The notes: generated from the sequence alone by a model not told the origin. A stretch of 64,000 nt of DNA from JAEYZM01 sp943372195 (GCA_943372195.1 CALRXS010000013.1:1-64000), one strand, 5' to 3'; numbered from the stretch's first letter, positions 26,703-35,817 are shown. A program made the numbers and translations.

Positions 26703-28640
26703 ATGAAAAAAAACTTAGGTGTATTATTAGTACTAACATTTACTGGGTACAATTTATTTGCACAAAATGAAATTAAGATACCAGAGAATATTGTTGCTGA
26801 GGGTATACCAGCGCTGAGTAATTCATATGTAAATGATGTAAAAAAATATACTGAATTCAAATCAGCAAGTTTAGTTGAGGTACATCCTAATAAAAGAGAA
26901 ATTTTGATTAGCACGAGAGCTCAAAACAGCAATCAATTATTTCTTTTAAATACTGCTTTGGGTGAAAAAAATCAAATCACATTTTTTAATGAACCTGTAG
27001 GCAATGCAAGTTTTGAACCAACAAATGGGTCATATTTTATTTTTAGTAAAGACTCTGGAGGAAATGAATTTTCACAGCTGTATAGATATGATGTAGGCAA
27101 TAAAAATATATCATTACTTACAGATGGGAAGAGATCACAAAATGGAAACATTAACTGGACATACAAAGGTGATCAAATTGCATATGCAAGTACAAAAAGA
27201 AATGGTAAAGACAGAGATTTTTATTTGATGAATCCTCAAGAACCAAGTTCAGAGAAACTGATTGTTAAAAACGAAGGAGGAGGGTGGAGTATTAGTGCAT
27301 GGTCTAGCGATGATTCAAAACTATTAGCAAGAGAATATATTTCTGCAAATGAATCTAGAATTTATTCTGTAGATGTTAATACTGGTGAAAAAATTAGGTT
27401 GTTGCCATTTAAAGATGAACGTGCAACATACACCGCTATTACCTTTGCAAATTCTGAAAAGGGAATGTACTTAATAACTAATAAAGACAGTGAGTTTAAT
27501 AGGTTAGCATATTATGATTTTAAATCTAAAAAACTTATTTACATCACTAATGAAATTGAATGGGATGTAGAAGACGCAGAGATGAATGAAAGTGGTAATA
27601 AAATGTTATTTACAACCAATGAAAATGGTATATCAAAAGTTTATTTATTAAATACAGCTAGCAATCGATTCAATAGAATTGAGAATATGCCGACCGGATT
27701 AATAGGAGGATTAAAATGGTTTAATGGTGATAAATCTTTTGCTTATACATACAGTAATTATAAAACTACCTCTGATGTTTATGAATATGTTTTAGATGAA
27801 AATAAAATTGAGCGTTGGACAGAAAGTGAATTGGGAGATTTTGATGCAAGTAATTTACAAGAACCAGAATTGATAGCATGGAAATCATTTGATGGTAAAA
27901 TTATTTCTGGATATTTATATAAAGCAGCAGCTAAATTTCAAGGCAAAAGGCCAGTTATAATTAGTATACATGGCGGTCCCGAAGGTCAGTCAAGACCAAA
28001 TTTCATAGCTAGAAATAATTATTTCTTGAATGAATTAGGGATCTCAATTATTTATCCGAATGTTCGAGGATCAACAGGTTATGGTAAAACATTTTTAGAT
28101 GCTGACAATGGTTTCAAAAGAGAAGAATCAGTAAAAGATATCGGTGCATTATTAGATTATATTCAAACACAAAATAATTTAGATGCAGATAGAGTAATGG
28201 TTATGGGTGGAAGTTATGGGGGATACATGTCTTTAGCTGTAGCTTATAATTATAGTGATAAAATTAGATGTGCAATTGACATTGTGGGTATATCGAACTT
28301 CAATACATTTATGAAAAACACAGAGGCGTATAGAAGAGATTTAAGGAGAGTAGAATATGGTGACGAGAGAGACCCAAAGATGGCAGCATATTTCGAACAA
28401 ATAGCGCCTTTGAATCATACTGACAAAATTAAAAAACCTATGTTCATTATTCAGGGAGGTAATGATCCAAGAGTTCCATTGTCTGAGGCTGAACAAATGA
28501 AAGAAAAGATAAAATCAAACGGAGGTGTAATATGGTATTTAATGGCGAAAGACGAAGGACATGGTTTTAGAAAAAAGAACAATGTTGATTATCAATTCTA
28601 TTCAACAATAGAATATATTAAGAGGTATTTAATAAATTAA
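26703..28640 (+). CDS. Secreted S9 family prolyl oligopeptidase-type peptidase
   Basis: 645 aa. Signal peptide (LGVLLVLTFTGYNLFAQ), a beta-propeller domain (about 30-370) and a C-terminal alpha/beta hydrolase domain with VMGGSYGGYMSLAVAYN (Ser nucleophile in GxSxG), GGNDPRVPLSEAEQM (Asp) and EGHGFRKKNN (His), a complete catalytic triad. These periplasmic or surface enzymes trim dipeptides or acylated residues from peptides. It has no sorting domain, unlike both neighbours, so it is probably periplasmic. Three bases on each side separate it from them. Confidence 0.93.
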   Translation: MKKNLGVLLVLTFTGYNLFAQNEIKIPENIVAEGIPALSNSYVNDVKKYTEFKSASLVEVHPNKREILISTRAQNSNQLFLLNTALGEKNQITFFNEPVGNASFEPTNGSYFIFSKDSGGNEFSQLYRYDVGNKNISLLTDGKRSQNGNINWTYKGDQIAYASTKRNGKDRDFYLMNPQEPSSEKLIVKNEGGGWSISAWSSDDSKLLAREYISANESRIYSVDVNTGEKIRLLPFKDERATYTAITFANSEKGMYLITNKDSEFNRLAYYDFKSKKLIYITNEIEWDVEDAEMNESGNKMLFTTNENGISKVYLLNTASNRFNRIENMPTGLIGGLKWFNGDKSFAYTYSNYKTTSDVYEYVLDENKIERWTESELGDFDASNLQEPELIAWKSFDGKIISGYLYKAAAKFQGKRPVIISIHGGPEGQSRPNFIARNNYFLNELGISIIYPNVRGSTGYGKTFLDADNGFKREESVKDIGALLDYIQTQNNLDADRVMVMGGSYGGYMSLAVAYNYSDKIRCAIDIVGISNFNTFMKNTEAYRRDLRRVEYGDERDPKMAAYFEQIAPLNHTDKIKKPMFIIQGGNDPRVPLSEAEQMKEKIKSNGGVIWYLMAKDEGHGFRKKNNVDYQFYSTIEYIKRYLIN

Positions 28641-28643
28641 TAT

Positions 28644-30545
28644 ATGCAAAAATTACTACGCTTATCAATTGTATTGATTTTATTATCTAATCTTAGTAAT
28701 GCACAATTAACACATTTAGACACTTCATTTTTTGTAGGTACTGGTGCTAGCAATGTCATCAATAAAATCAATATTCAAAGTACAGGTAAAATTATTTTAT
28801 CTGGCGATTTCCAAACTTTTAATGGTACTAGCAATAAGAGAATTGTTAGATTATTATCGAATGGTACTGTAGACAATACCTTTACACCAGGCTTAGGAGT
28901 TGAAGGTCCGGTAAGAGCTTCCGCTTTACAACCAAACGATAAATTAATTATTGGAGGATTATTTAATTCTTATAATACTACTACCATAAAAAATTTAGCA
29001 AGAATTAATAGTAATGGAACTATTGATAATACTTTTACTACAGGTGTAGGTCCGAATAACGAAGTGTTTGAATTATTTCTTCAAAAAGACGGCAAAATAT
29101 TACTAGCTGGTTTTTTCAGTAAATACAACAATGTAAACTATAATGGTTTTGTAAGATTAAATTCAGATGGAACAATTGATACAAATTTCTTAATAGGTAC
29201 AGGTACTAATTTAGCTCCTGATTGCTTTGGCCAACAAAAAAACAATAAGCTTTTAATAGGTGGTCCGTTTTTAAGATATAAAGGACTAAATGTAAATAAA
29301 CTAATTAGATTAGATTTAGATGGAAATTTGGACACAACTTTTAACACTGGATTAATTTCAGGAAACGTCAATGAACTTTTAGTTTTGCCAGATGATAGAA
29401 TTATAATAGCGGGAACATTTTCAAGTGTAAATGGGATATCAGCAAATAGAATTGCGAGACTAATGAGTAATGGAAGTTTAGATACAACTTTCAAAGCAAA
29501 TTTTTCTAGTCGTATTAGAGCAATGCATTTACAGAAAGATGGCAAAATTATTTTAGTTGGCGATTTCACTACAGTTAATTCACAAACAGTACAACGATTA
29601 GTAAGGTTAAATAAAGATGGAAGTATTGATAATACAGTTTATGTAGGTACTAACGGAAGTATTTATGATGTTGCTGAACAACAAGATCAAAATGTATTAA
29701 TCGCTGGCAACTTTACACAAACAACACAAGTTGGTATTCCCAATACAAATACAAGCAATAAAATTGTTAGAATAAAAAATACTTATAGCACAACGCCACC
29801 ATGTATTTCAGCAACGGCACCTATTGTAGATATCGATTCAATAACTTTTTTATGTAAACCACAATCATTAACAGTAAATGTAATAGGGGGTCAATTAAAT
29901 TCAGCAAGTAGCTGGTTTTGGTATAAAGATAGTTTGAACGGTGCATTTGTTGACTCAGGTTTATCATTAAGTATTAATACTCAAAGTTCGGCTACATATT
30001 ATGTATCTGCCGGTCTTACCTGCAACGATACAGTCAAAAAATACGCCACATTTGGTATTATCGTAAGTGACACAATGAATAAAAACGTGTATGTAGGTTC
30101 TGCAAGTTTAGGGGCAGAAGAAGGAAATGCGAGTTCATATCAATGGTATAGATGCGATAGTATCATGCAAATTCTTGTAGGTGATACTGGACGTTATTAT
30201 ACTCCCAAAAATACAGGTAACTATGCAGTTGTTATGACTAATAACTTCGGATGTGTGGATACTAGTAATTGCGTCAATTATTTTATGCCAATAGTATCTG
30301 TAAATAATATTAAAAAATTGAACATCATAAATCCGGTTAATCAAAAAATTGTCTTACCAAATTATATTAAGTTTAAGGAATTAGAATTAATATCAAGTTT
30401 AGGACAAAAAGTTTGTACATTAAAAGGGATTCAAATCGAAACAGAAATTGATGTTCGTGTTTTAACTTCTGGGATATATTATATAAGAGCAATAGATGAT
30501 AAAAACCAGGCTTATTTTGAAAAAATATTAGTTCTAAACGAGTAG
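28644..30545 (+). CDS. Delta-60 repeat beta-propeller protein with T9SS sorting domain
   Basis: 633 aa. Signal peptide (LLRLSIVLILLSNLSNAQ) and about seven delta-60 repeats between residues 25 and 380, each with the pattern (D/N)GTxDxxF...G...V.....Q.DGK(I/L)(I/L)(I/L)xGxF. A middle Ig-like part (about 385-545) has paired cysteines, and the end (LNIINPVNQKIVLPNY onward to ILVLNE) is a type A sorting domain. Surface-exposed or released; binding partner unknown. Third gene of a tightly packed secreted set. Confidence 0.88.
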   Translation: MQKLLRLSIVLILLSNLSNAQLTHLDTSFFVGTGASNVINKINIQSTGKIILSGDFQTFNGTSNKRIVRLLSNGTVDNTFTPGLGVEGPVRASALQPNDKLIIGGLFNSYNTTTIKNLARINSNGTIDNTFTTGVGPNNEVFELFLQKDGKILLAGFFSKYNNVNYNGFVRLNSDGTIDTNFLIGTGTNLAPDCFGQQKNNKLLIGGPFLRYKGLNVNKLIRLDLDGNLDTTFNTGLISGNVNELLVLPDDRIIIAGTFSSVNGISANRIARLMSNGSLDTTFKANFSSRIRAMHLQKDGKIILVGDFTTVNSQTVQRLVRLNKDGSIDNTVYVGTNGSIYDVAEQQDQNVLIAGNFTQTTQVGIPNTNTSNKIVRIKNTYSTTPPCISATAPIVDIDSITFLCKPQSLTVNVIGGQLNSASSWFWYKDSLNGAFVDSGLSLSINTQSSATYYVSAGLTCNDTVKKYATFGIIVSDTMNKNVYVGSASLGAEEGNASSYQWYRCDSIMQILVGDTGRYYTPKNTGNYAVVMTNNFGCVDTSNCVNYFMPIVSVNNIKKLNIINPVNQKIVLPNYIKFKELELISSLGQKVCTLKGIQIETEIDVRVLTSGIYYIRAIDDKNQAYFEKILVLNE

Positions 30546-30659
30546 TAGTTTTGATTTATTAGGTAATGAGTTAAAATACAGCATATAAAGGTTTTAAAAA
30601 TTATTAAATTAGAATCAATCTAAATTTTTATAGATAATTAAGAAATAACACATAATAGA

Positions 30660-30667
30660 TACATTTG
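30660..30667 (+). promoter_or_regulatory. Predicted promoter of the sdhCAB operon
   Basis: TACATTTG is an exact TAnnTTTG -7 element 33 bases before the sdhC ATG in a 155-base gap. No convincing TTG at -33. Confidence 0.5.
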
Positions 30668-30700
30668 CGGTTAAGAGTATAATTAGAAAAAATTCACTTT

Positions 30701-31369
30701 ATGAGTAAAAGTAAACTGTTCAAAACATCAATTGGTAAGAAATTAATAATGGGCTTAACGGGCTTGTTTTTGATTTCTTTTTTGTTAGTACACGTTGGTA
30801 TTAACTCTTTGATATTTTTCAATGATGGCGGACATAAGTTTGAAGAAGCAGCAGAATTCATGGGAACTAATTGGTTGATTAGAACTATGGAAGTAGGTTT
30901 AATGTTAGGCTTATTGCTACACATTATCGATGGCTTGTTATTATGGTCTGAAAACAATAAGGCTAGACCTGTAAAATATGCATATACAAATGCTTCAGCA
31001 AACAGTACGTGGTATTCAAGATCAATGGGCTTATTAGGCACTTTGTTATTAATATTTTTAATTCTCCACTTAAAGCATTTTTGGGTAGTAAGTAGATTTA
31101 CAGACGCAATTACAAGTGGTAAACAAACCTTGTTTTATGAAATGCAAATGGTATTTCAAAGTCTACCAGTTGTGATAGTTTACGTTTTAGCGATGGTATC
31201 TTTATCATATCATTTGATGCACGGATTTGCTTCTGCATTTCAATCATTAGGGATGAATCATAAAAAATACACTCCAACAATAAAGACTATCGGTTACGCA
31301 TTTTCAATAATTGTACCGGTCTTATTCGCATTAATGCCAATAGCATTACACTTTGGTTGGGTTAAATAA
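30701..31369 (+). CDS. sdhC: Succinate dehydrogenase cytochrome b subunit (b558 type)
   Basis: 222 aa, five membrane helices, as in the single-subunit di-haem b558 anchors of Bacteroidota (TIGR02046 family). Histidines in membrane segments suit haem ligation: SFLLVHVGIN, GLLLHIIDGLLLW, FLILHLKHFWV and SLSYHLMHGFASAFQSLG. It anchors SdhA/SdhB to the inner membrane and passes electrons to menaquinone. First gene of sdhC-sdhA-sdhB. Confidence 0.93.
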   Translation: MSKSKLFKTSIGKKLIMGLTGLFLISFLLVHVGINSLIFFNDGGHKFEEAAEFMGTNWLIRTMEVGLMLGLLLHIIDGLLLWSENNKARPVKYAYTNASANSTWYSRSMGLLGTLLLIFLILHLKHFWVVSRFTDAITSGKQTLFYEMQMVFQSLPVVIVYVLAMVSLSYHLMHGFASAFQSLGMNHKKYTPTIKTIGYAFSIIVPVLFALMPIALHFGWVK

Positions 31370-31394
31370 TTAAACAGAAAAAAATATCTAAGAC

Positions 31395-33377
31395 ATGTCA
31401 ATATTAGATTCAAAAATACCAGAAGGAGTATTAGAGCAGAAGTGGACAAAATATCGTTCAACTGTCCCATTAGTAAATCCTTCGAACAAAAGAAATTTAG
31501 AAGTTATAGTTGTAGGTTCAGGTTTAGCAGGTGCTTCAGCAGCATCTTCACTAGCAGAACTTGGTTATAAAGTAAAAGTATTTTGCTTTCAAGATTCACC
31601 ACGTAGAGCACATTCAATTGCAGCGCAAGGTGGTATCAACGCAGCAAAAAATTATCAGAATGATGGTGACTCAGTTTACCGTTTATTTTATGATACTATT
31701 AAGGGTGGCGACTACAGAGCTAGAGAAGCAAACGTTTATCGTTTAGCTGACGTAAGTAGTAGTATCATTGATCAATGTGTAGCACAAGGTGTACCATTTG
31801 CACGTGAGTACGGAGGATTACTATCAAATAGATCTTTCGGTGGTACTCAAGTACAAAGAACATTTTATGCAGCAGGTCAAACTGGTCAGCAATTATTATT
31901 AGGTGCATATTCATCATTACAACGTCAAGTAGGTATGGGTACAGTAAAAATGTACACAAGACATGAGATGTTAGATGTAGTAAAAATTGATGGAGTTTGC
32001 AGAGGTATAATTGCAAGAAATTTAGTATCAGGTAAATTAGAAAGACATTTCGGACATGCTGTATTATTATGTACAGGTGGATACGGAAACGTATTTTATT
32101 TATCCACTAATGCAATGGGTTCAAATGTTACTGCAGCTTGGAAAGCACATAAGCAAGGAGCATTGTTTGGTAACCCTTGTTTCACACAAATTCACCCAAC
32201 ATGTATTCCAGTTTCTGGTGATCATCAATCGAAATTAACATTGATGTCAGAGTCATTGAGAAATGATGGTAGAATTTGGGTTCCTAAAAAACAAGGAGAT
32301 ACTCGTAACCCTAACGATATCCCTGAAGAAGAAAGAGATTATTATTTAGAGAGAAGATACCCAGCTTTCGGAAACTTAGTACCTAGAGACGTTGCTTCAA
32401 GGGCAGCAAAAGAAAGATGTGATGCAGGTTATGGTGTAGGTAATTCAAAAATGGCTGTCTACTTAGATTTTGCATATAACATCAAGAGATATGGAACAGT
32501 AGAAGCTAACAAACGAAATATCGTAAATGCTTCTGAAGAAGAAATTATCAAAATGGGTAAAGATGTTGTGAAAGAGAAGTACGGTAACTTATTCGACATG
32601 TATCAACAAATTACTGGTGAGAATCCATATGAGCAACCAATGAGAATTTATCCAGCTGTACATTATACAATGGGTGGATTGTGGGTTGATTATAATTTGA
32701 TGACTACAGTACCAGGCTTATATGCTCTAGGTGAAGCAAACTTCTCAGATCATGGTGCAAACAGATTAGGTGCATCTGCATTGATGCAAGGTTTAGCAGA
32801 TGGTTATTTCGTAATACCATATACAATTGGTGCATACTTATCGAAAGAAATTAGTACAAAAGCAATTTCTACAGATCACGAAGCATTTGTTGAAGCAGAA
32901 AATAAAGTAAAAGAACAAATCAATAGTTTATTCTCAATCAAAGGAACTAAAACAGTTGATAGCTTCCACAAAAGATTAGGTAAAATTATGTGGGATAAAT
33001 GTGGTATGGCTCGAAATGAACAAGGACTTAAAGAAGCAATTGCTGAAATTCAACAATTGAAGAAAGAGTTTTGGTCTGATGTTCGCGTACCTGGTTCTGC
33101 AGATGAATTTAATCCGGAGTTAGAAAAAGCGGGTAGAGTAGCAGACTTTATTGAATTGGGTGAGTTAATGTGTTTTGATGCATTAGATAGAAATGAATCA
33201 TGTGGTGGTCACTTCAGAGAAGAATATCAAACAGAAGAAGGTGAAGCATTGCGTGATGACGAGAACTACGCATATGTAGCTGCATGGGAATATAAAGGAG
33301 ATGGTCAAGCACCACAGTTGCATAAAGAAGAGCTGAAGTATGAGAATATTAAGATAGCTCAGAGATCGTATAAGTAG
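31395..33377 (+). CDS. sdhA: Succinate dehydrogenase/fumarate reductase flavoprotein subunit
   Basis: 660 aa. VIVVGSGLAGASAASSL is the FAD-binding loop, RRAHSIAAQGGINAAKNY holds the His for covalent FAD, and HYTMGGLWVDYNLMT, GANRLGASALMQGLADG and a C-terminal NESCGGHFREEYQTEEGE complete the active site. Length and motifs match the b558-type complex. It oxidises succinate to fumarate in the TCA cycle on the cytoplasmic face. sdhB should follow directly; instead an unrelated 366-base gene intervenes. Confidence 0.97.
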   Translation: MSILDSKIPEGVLEQKWTKYRSTVPLVNPSNKRNLEVIVVGSGLAGASAASSLAELGYKVKVFCFQDSPRRAHSIAAQGGINAAKNYQNDGDSVYRLFYDTIKGGDYRAREANVYRLADVSSSIIDQCVAQGVPFAREYGGLLSNRSFGGTQVQRTFYAAGQTGQQLLLGAYSSLQRQVGMGTVKMYTRHEMLDVVKIDGVCRGIIARNLVSGKLERHFGHAVLLCTGGYGNVFYLSTNAMGSNVTAAWKAHKQGALFGNPCFTQIHPTCIPVSGDHQSKLTLMSESLRNDGRIWVPKKQGDTRNPNDIPEEERDYYLERRYPAFGNLVPRDVASRAAKERCDAGYGVGNSKMAVYLDFAYNIKRYGTVEANKRNIVNASEEEIIKMGKDVVKEKYGNLFDMYQQITGENPYEQPMRIYPAVHYTMGGLWVDYNLMTTVPGLYALGEANFSDHGANRLGASALMQGLADGYFVIPYTIGAYLSKEISTKAISTDHEAFVEAENKVKEQINSLFSIKGTKTVDSFHKRLGKIMWDKCGMARNEQGLKEAIAEIQQLKKEFWSDVRVPGSADEFNPELEKAGRVADFIELGELMCFDALDRNESCGGHFREEYQTEEGEALRDDENYAYVAAWEYKGDGQAPQLHKEELKYENIKIAQRSYK

Positions 33378-33405
33378 GAAAAACGAAAATAGGGGAAACG
33401 AAAAT
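33378..33405 (+). repeat. Left flank repeats of the inserted IVP gene
   Basis: AAACGAAAAT occurs twice in tandem (33381-33390 and 33396-33405), one base after the sdhA stop codon. AAAACGAAAAT at 33380-33390 is the exact inverse of ATTTTCGTTTT at 33874-33884 on the other side of the inserted gene. The 15-mer at 33378-33392 recurs at 63114-63128. Confidence 0.6.
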
Positions 33406-33460
33406 CGTATAGCCCTAGTTAAAGAATAAAAATTTTTAGTAATTGGTGATTACTACTATT

Positions 33461-33467
33461 GGGAGGG
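33461..33467 (+). promoter_or_regulatory. Shine-Dalgarno-like site of the inserted gene
   Basis: GGGAGGG ends seven bases before the ATG at 33475, a classical spacing. The other genes in this window generally lack such a purine-G-rich site, as is usual in Bacteroidota, so this one stands out. Confidence 0.6.
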
Positions 33468-33474
33468 AAAAGTG

Positions 33475-33840
33475 ATGAGGAATTTTGAAAATTTGGAGTG
33501 TTGGAAAAGCGCAAGAGAATTGCGAATTGAAATAAGCAATCTTGTTAAAAAGTTTCCTAGTGAAGAGAAATATAGGTTAGTGGATCAAATGTTAAGGGCA
33601 TCTAGATCTGTAACTAACAATATTGCTGAAGGCTACGGAAGGTTTTATTATCAAGAGAATATTCAATTTTGCAGACAAAGTAGAGGTTCTTTATTTGAAT
33701 TGATGGACCATCTTATTATTGTACTTGACGAAGAAATTATTAATAAGGAAACTTATAAAAACCTTTATGAATTAATTGAAAAATGTATTGCAGTATTAAA
33801 TGGATATATTAATTTTTTAATTAAACAAAAAAGCGTTTAA
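33475..33840 (+). CDS. Four helix bundle protein (23S rRNA intervening-sequence / S23 family)
   Basis: 121 aa. It matches the family consensus along its length: NFENLECWKSARELRIEI, KFPSEEKYRLVDQMLRASRSV, TNNIAEGYGRFYYQENIQF and SRGSLFELMDHLIIVLDE. Relatives were first seen in intervening sequences of Leptospira and other 23S rRNA genes and are related in fold to the Avd accessory protein of diversity-generating retroelements; no activity is established. It interrupts sdhA-sdhB, has its own Shine-Dalgarno-like site and is bracketed by short inverted repeats, which suggests an insertion. In-frame GTG one codon earlier is an alternative start. Confidence 0.88.
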   Translation: MRNFENLECWKSARELRIEISNLVKKFPSEEKYRLVDQMLRASRSVTNNIAEGYGRFYYQENIQFCRQSRGSLFELMDHLIIVLDEEIINKETYKNLYELIEKCIAVLNGYINFLIKQKSV

Positions 33841-33860
33841 ATGACTTTGTAATGCGACGT

Positions 33861-33884
33861 TTTTCAATTTTCAATTTTCGTTTT
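33861..33884 (+). repeat. Right flank repeats of the inserted IVP gene
   Basis: Tandem TTTTCAA units run into ATTTTCGTTTT (33874-33884), the inverse of 33380-33390 on the left side of the gene. Together the two flanks bracket about 500 bases containing only the four-helix-bundle gene. Confidence 0.5.
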
Positions 33885-33916
33885 ACTTAACAATTGATTG
33901 GTATAATTTCATAAAT

Positions 33917-34681
33917 ATGGAAAAAGGAAATATGAATCTTACACTAAAGGTGTGGAGACAAAAAAATACAAATGCTGAAGGTAAATTAGTTACTTATCAA
34001 GTGAAAGAAATTTCACCTGATATGTCGTTTTTAGAAATGATTGATGTGTTAAACGAGCAATTAATTTCTAAAGCTGAAGAGCCAATTGCTTTTGATCACG
34101 ATTGTCGCGAAGGTATATGCGGTATGTGCAGCATGTACATCAATGGTAGACCTCATGGTCCGAAAGATAAAGTAACAACATGCCAATTACATATGCGTTC
34201 ATTTAAAGATGGCGACACAATTGTAATTGAACCTTGGAGAGCGCAAGCTTTTCCAGTAATAAAAGACTTAGCAGTTGATAGATCTGCGTTTGATAGAATA
34301 ATTTCAGCTGGTGGTTTTATTTCAGTAAATACAGGTAATGCACGTGATGCAAATAGTTTACCAATTGGTAAAGAAGATGCAGACTTAGCATTTGATGCTG
34401 CAGCTTGTATTGGTTGTGGTGCTTGTGTTGCTGCTTGTAAAAATGCTTCAGCAATGTTGTTCGTTTCTGCTAAAGTTTCACAATTAGCATTGTTACCACA
34501 AGGTCAACCTGAAAGATACATGAGAGTTCAAAATATGGTTGCTCAAATGGACGCTGAAGGATTTGGAAACTGTACTAATACTGGCGCTTGTGAAGCTGAA
34601 TGCCCTAAGGGTATTTCATTATCTAACATCGCTAGAATGAATAGAGATTTCTTAACAGCTTCTGTAGCTTCAAATAATTAA
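33917..34681 (+). CDS. sdhB: Succinate dehydrogenase/fumarate reductase iron-sulfur subunit
   Basis: 254 aa. [2Fe-2S] cluster in CREGICGMC with a later VTTCQLH; [4Fe-4S] in CIGCGACVAACKN; the [3Fe-4S] cluster region in CTNTGACEAECPKGISL. This is the complete electron wire from SdhA to the haem anchor. ATG at 33917 is used; a second ATG at 33932 (MNLTLKVW) would also give a normal start. A strong terminator follows. Confidence 0.97.
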   Translation: MEKGNMNLTLKVWRQKNTNAEGKLVTYQVKEISPDMSFLEMIDVLNEQLISKAEEPIAFDHDCREGICGMCSMYINGRPHGPKDKVTTCQLHMRSFKDGDTIVIEPWRAQAFPVIKDLAVDRSAFDRIISAGGFISVNTGNARDANSLPIGKEDADLAFDAAACIGCGACVAACKNASAMLFVSAKVSQLALLPQGQPERYMRVQNMVAQMDAEGFGNCTNTGACEAECPKGISLSNIARMNRDFLTASVASNN

Positions 34682-34700
34682 TTAAAAAATATTTCTAAAT

Positions 34701-34735
34701 AAAAAAGGTCTTGAAATTTTTCAAGACCTTTTTTT
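34701..34735. terminator. Bidirectional terminator after sdhB
   Basis: AAAAAAGGTCTTGAAA pairs with TTTTCAAGACCTTTTTT on either side of a short T loop: GGTCTTGA / TCAAGACC core with A and T runs outside. Serves sdhB and the convergent TonB-domain gene. Confidence 0.9.
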
Positions 34736-34746
34736 ATGTTTAATTT

Positions 34747-35124
34747 TTAATTAAAATTTATGGGGAGTGAAAAAAGTACATCTACTTTTTTACCATCTTT
34801 TTCACCTGGTTGCCAATCGGGCATATTATTAATAACTCTTAATGCTTCTTTATCGCATTCTTCGTTTAAGCTTTTTACGATTTTAGCTTGAGTAACTTTA
34901 CCAAACTTGTCAATAACAAATGAAACAACCACTTTGCCTTTCACTTTGTTAATTTTTGATTGTGTAGGGTACTTAATACTTTTACTCAAATATTTAACTA
35001 ATGCTACTTGTCCGCCCGGGTATTCAGGCATCTTATCGACATATACATAGGCACCATCATTCGATTGAGCAAATAATGGCTGAATTGAAATTAATGATAT
35101 TAAGAGTATGAATATTGATTTCAT
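34747..35124 (-). CDS. Stand-alone TonB C-terminal domain protein with signal peptide
   Basis: 125 aa. A signal peptide (FILLISLISIQPLFAQ) precedes just one TonB C-terminal domain: MPEYPGGQVALVKYLSKSIKYP, KGKVVVSFVIDKFGKV and DKEALRVINNMPDWQPGEKDG. It is clearly similar to the C-terminus of the full TonB at 54828 (MPEFPGGESALIAHIAKNTKYP). It lacks the proline-rich linker, and its only hydrophobic segment ends in an AQ cleavage-like site, so it would be a soluble periplasmic domain unless the signal stays uncleaved. Role unknown; it could compete for or modulate receptor TonB boxes. Confidence 0.8.
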   Translation of the reverse strand: MKSIFILLISLISIQPLFAQSNDGAYVYVDKMPEYPGGQVALVKYLSKSIKYPTQSKINKVKGKVVVSFVIDKFGKVTQAKIVKSLNEECDKEALRVINNMPDWQPGEKDGKKVDVLFSLPINFN

Positions 35125-35157
35125 TTTTTAAATATATGTATAATCATTTGTAAATCA

Positions 35158-35817
35158 ATGTTAAATTATTTACATTTAAATATGTATAGGCATCAAAAGG
35201 TTTACTTCTTATACTTATTTTTAATTATAACGTTACAATTTTTTTTAACGATCGAGATTTTTGCGTTTTCGACAAATCAAATTGATTTAAGACAAGAATT
35301 TGGTCAACACAAAAATTTCGTTGACAAAGTTGAACTCCCAGCATTAATAGCTCTTAGTTTTTTCCCTGAATTAAAAAATACATATATCACTTTTGAGTAC
35401 AGAAAAATAAAAACCACTATGTCAACTAGACCTCACATAGGTCAATTTTTATTGAGAAATCGTACATATGTAATTTATATAAATTCGCATGCTAAAGAAA
35501 TCGGGGGTGTGTCATTCGATGAATTAGGCTTACAAGAACAAATTGGAATTATAGCACATGAATTATCTCATATTGTAGATTATCAAAACAGAAAATCATT
35601 CTCAATGTTAAAGTGTGGATTTTATTATAGTTTTTTTGATAAATATCATAGATCATTAGAGAGAAGCACTGACATGCTTGTAATTCAGAAAGGCCTAGCT
35701 CATCAACTTTATGCTTTTAGTAATTATGTGTTGAATAAATCTTCAGCATCTCAAGAATACAAAGATTTTAAAAGAAAAAACTATTTATTACCAGAAGAAA
35801 TCGCAGATTATTTATAA
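35158..35817 (+). CDS. Putative membrane-anchored zinc metallopeptidase (HEXXH protein)
   Basis: 219 aa. One N-terminal hydrophobic segment (VYFLYLFLIITLQFFLTIEIFAF) followed by a soluble domain with IIAHELSHIVDYQ: His134-Glu135-x-x-His138, the gluzincin/metzincin zinc motif. Downstream RSLERSTDMLVIQKGL could supply the third ligand. I do not recognise the family. ATG at 35182 (MYRHQK) is an alternative start. It is followed after 71 bases by the helicase gene. Confidence 0.65.
   Translation: MLNYLHLNMYRHQKVYFLYLFLIITLQFFLTIEIFAFSTNQIDLRQEFGQHKNFVDKVELPALIALSFFPELKNTYITFEYRKIKTTMSTRPHIGQFLLRNRTYVIYINSHAKEIGGVSFDELGLQEQIGIIAHELSHIVDYQNRKSFSMLKCGFYYSFFDKYHRSLERSTDMLVIQKGLAHQLYAFSNYVLNKSSASQEYKDFKRKNYLLPEEIADYL

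Noticed and set aside
29138..29569. 143-codon minus-strand ORF inside the delta-60 repeat gene
   Set aside because: Product of the repeat structure on the other strand; no family features.
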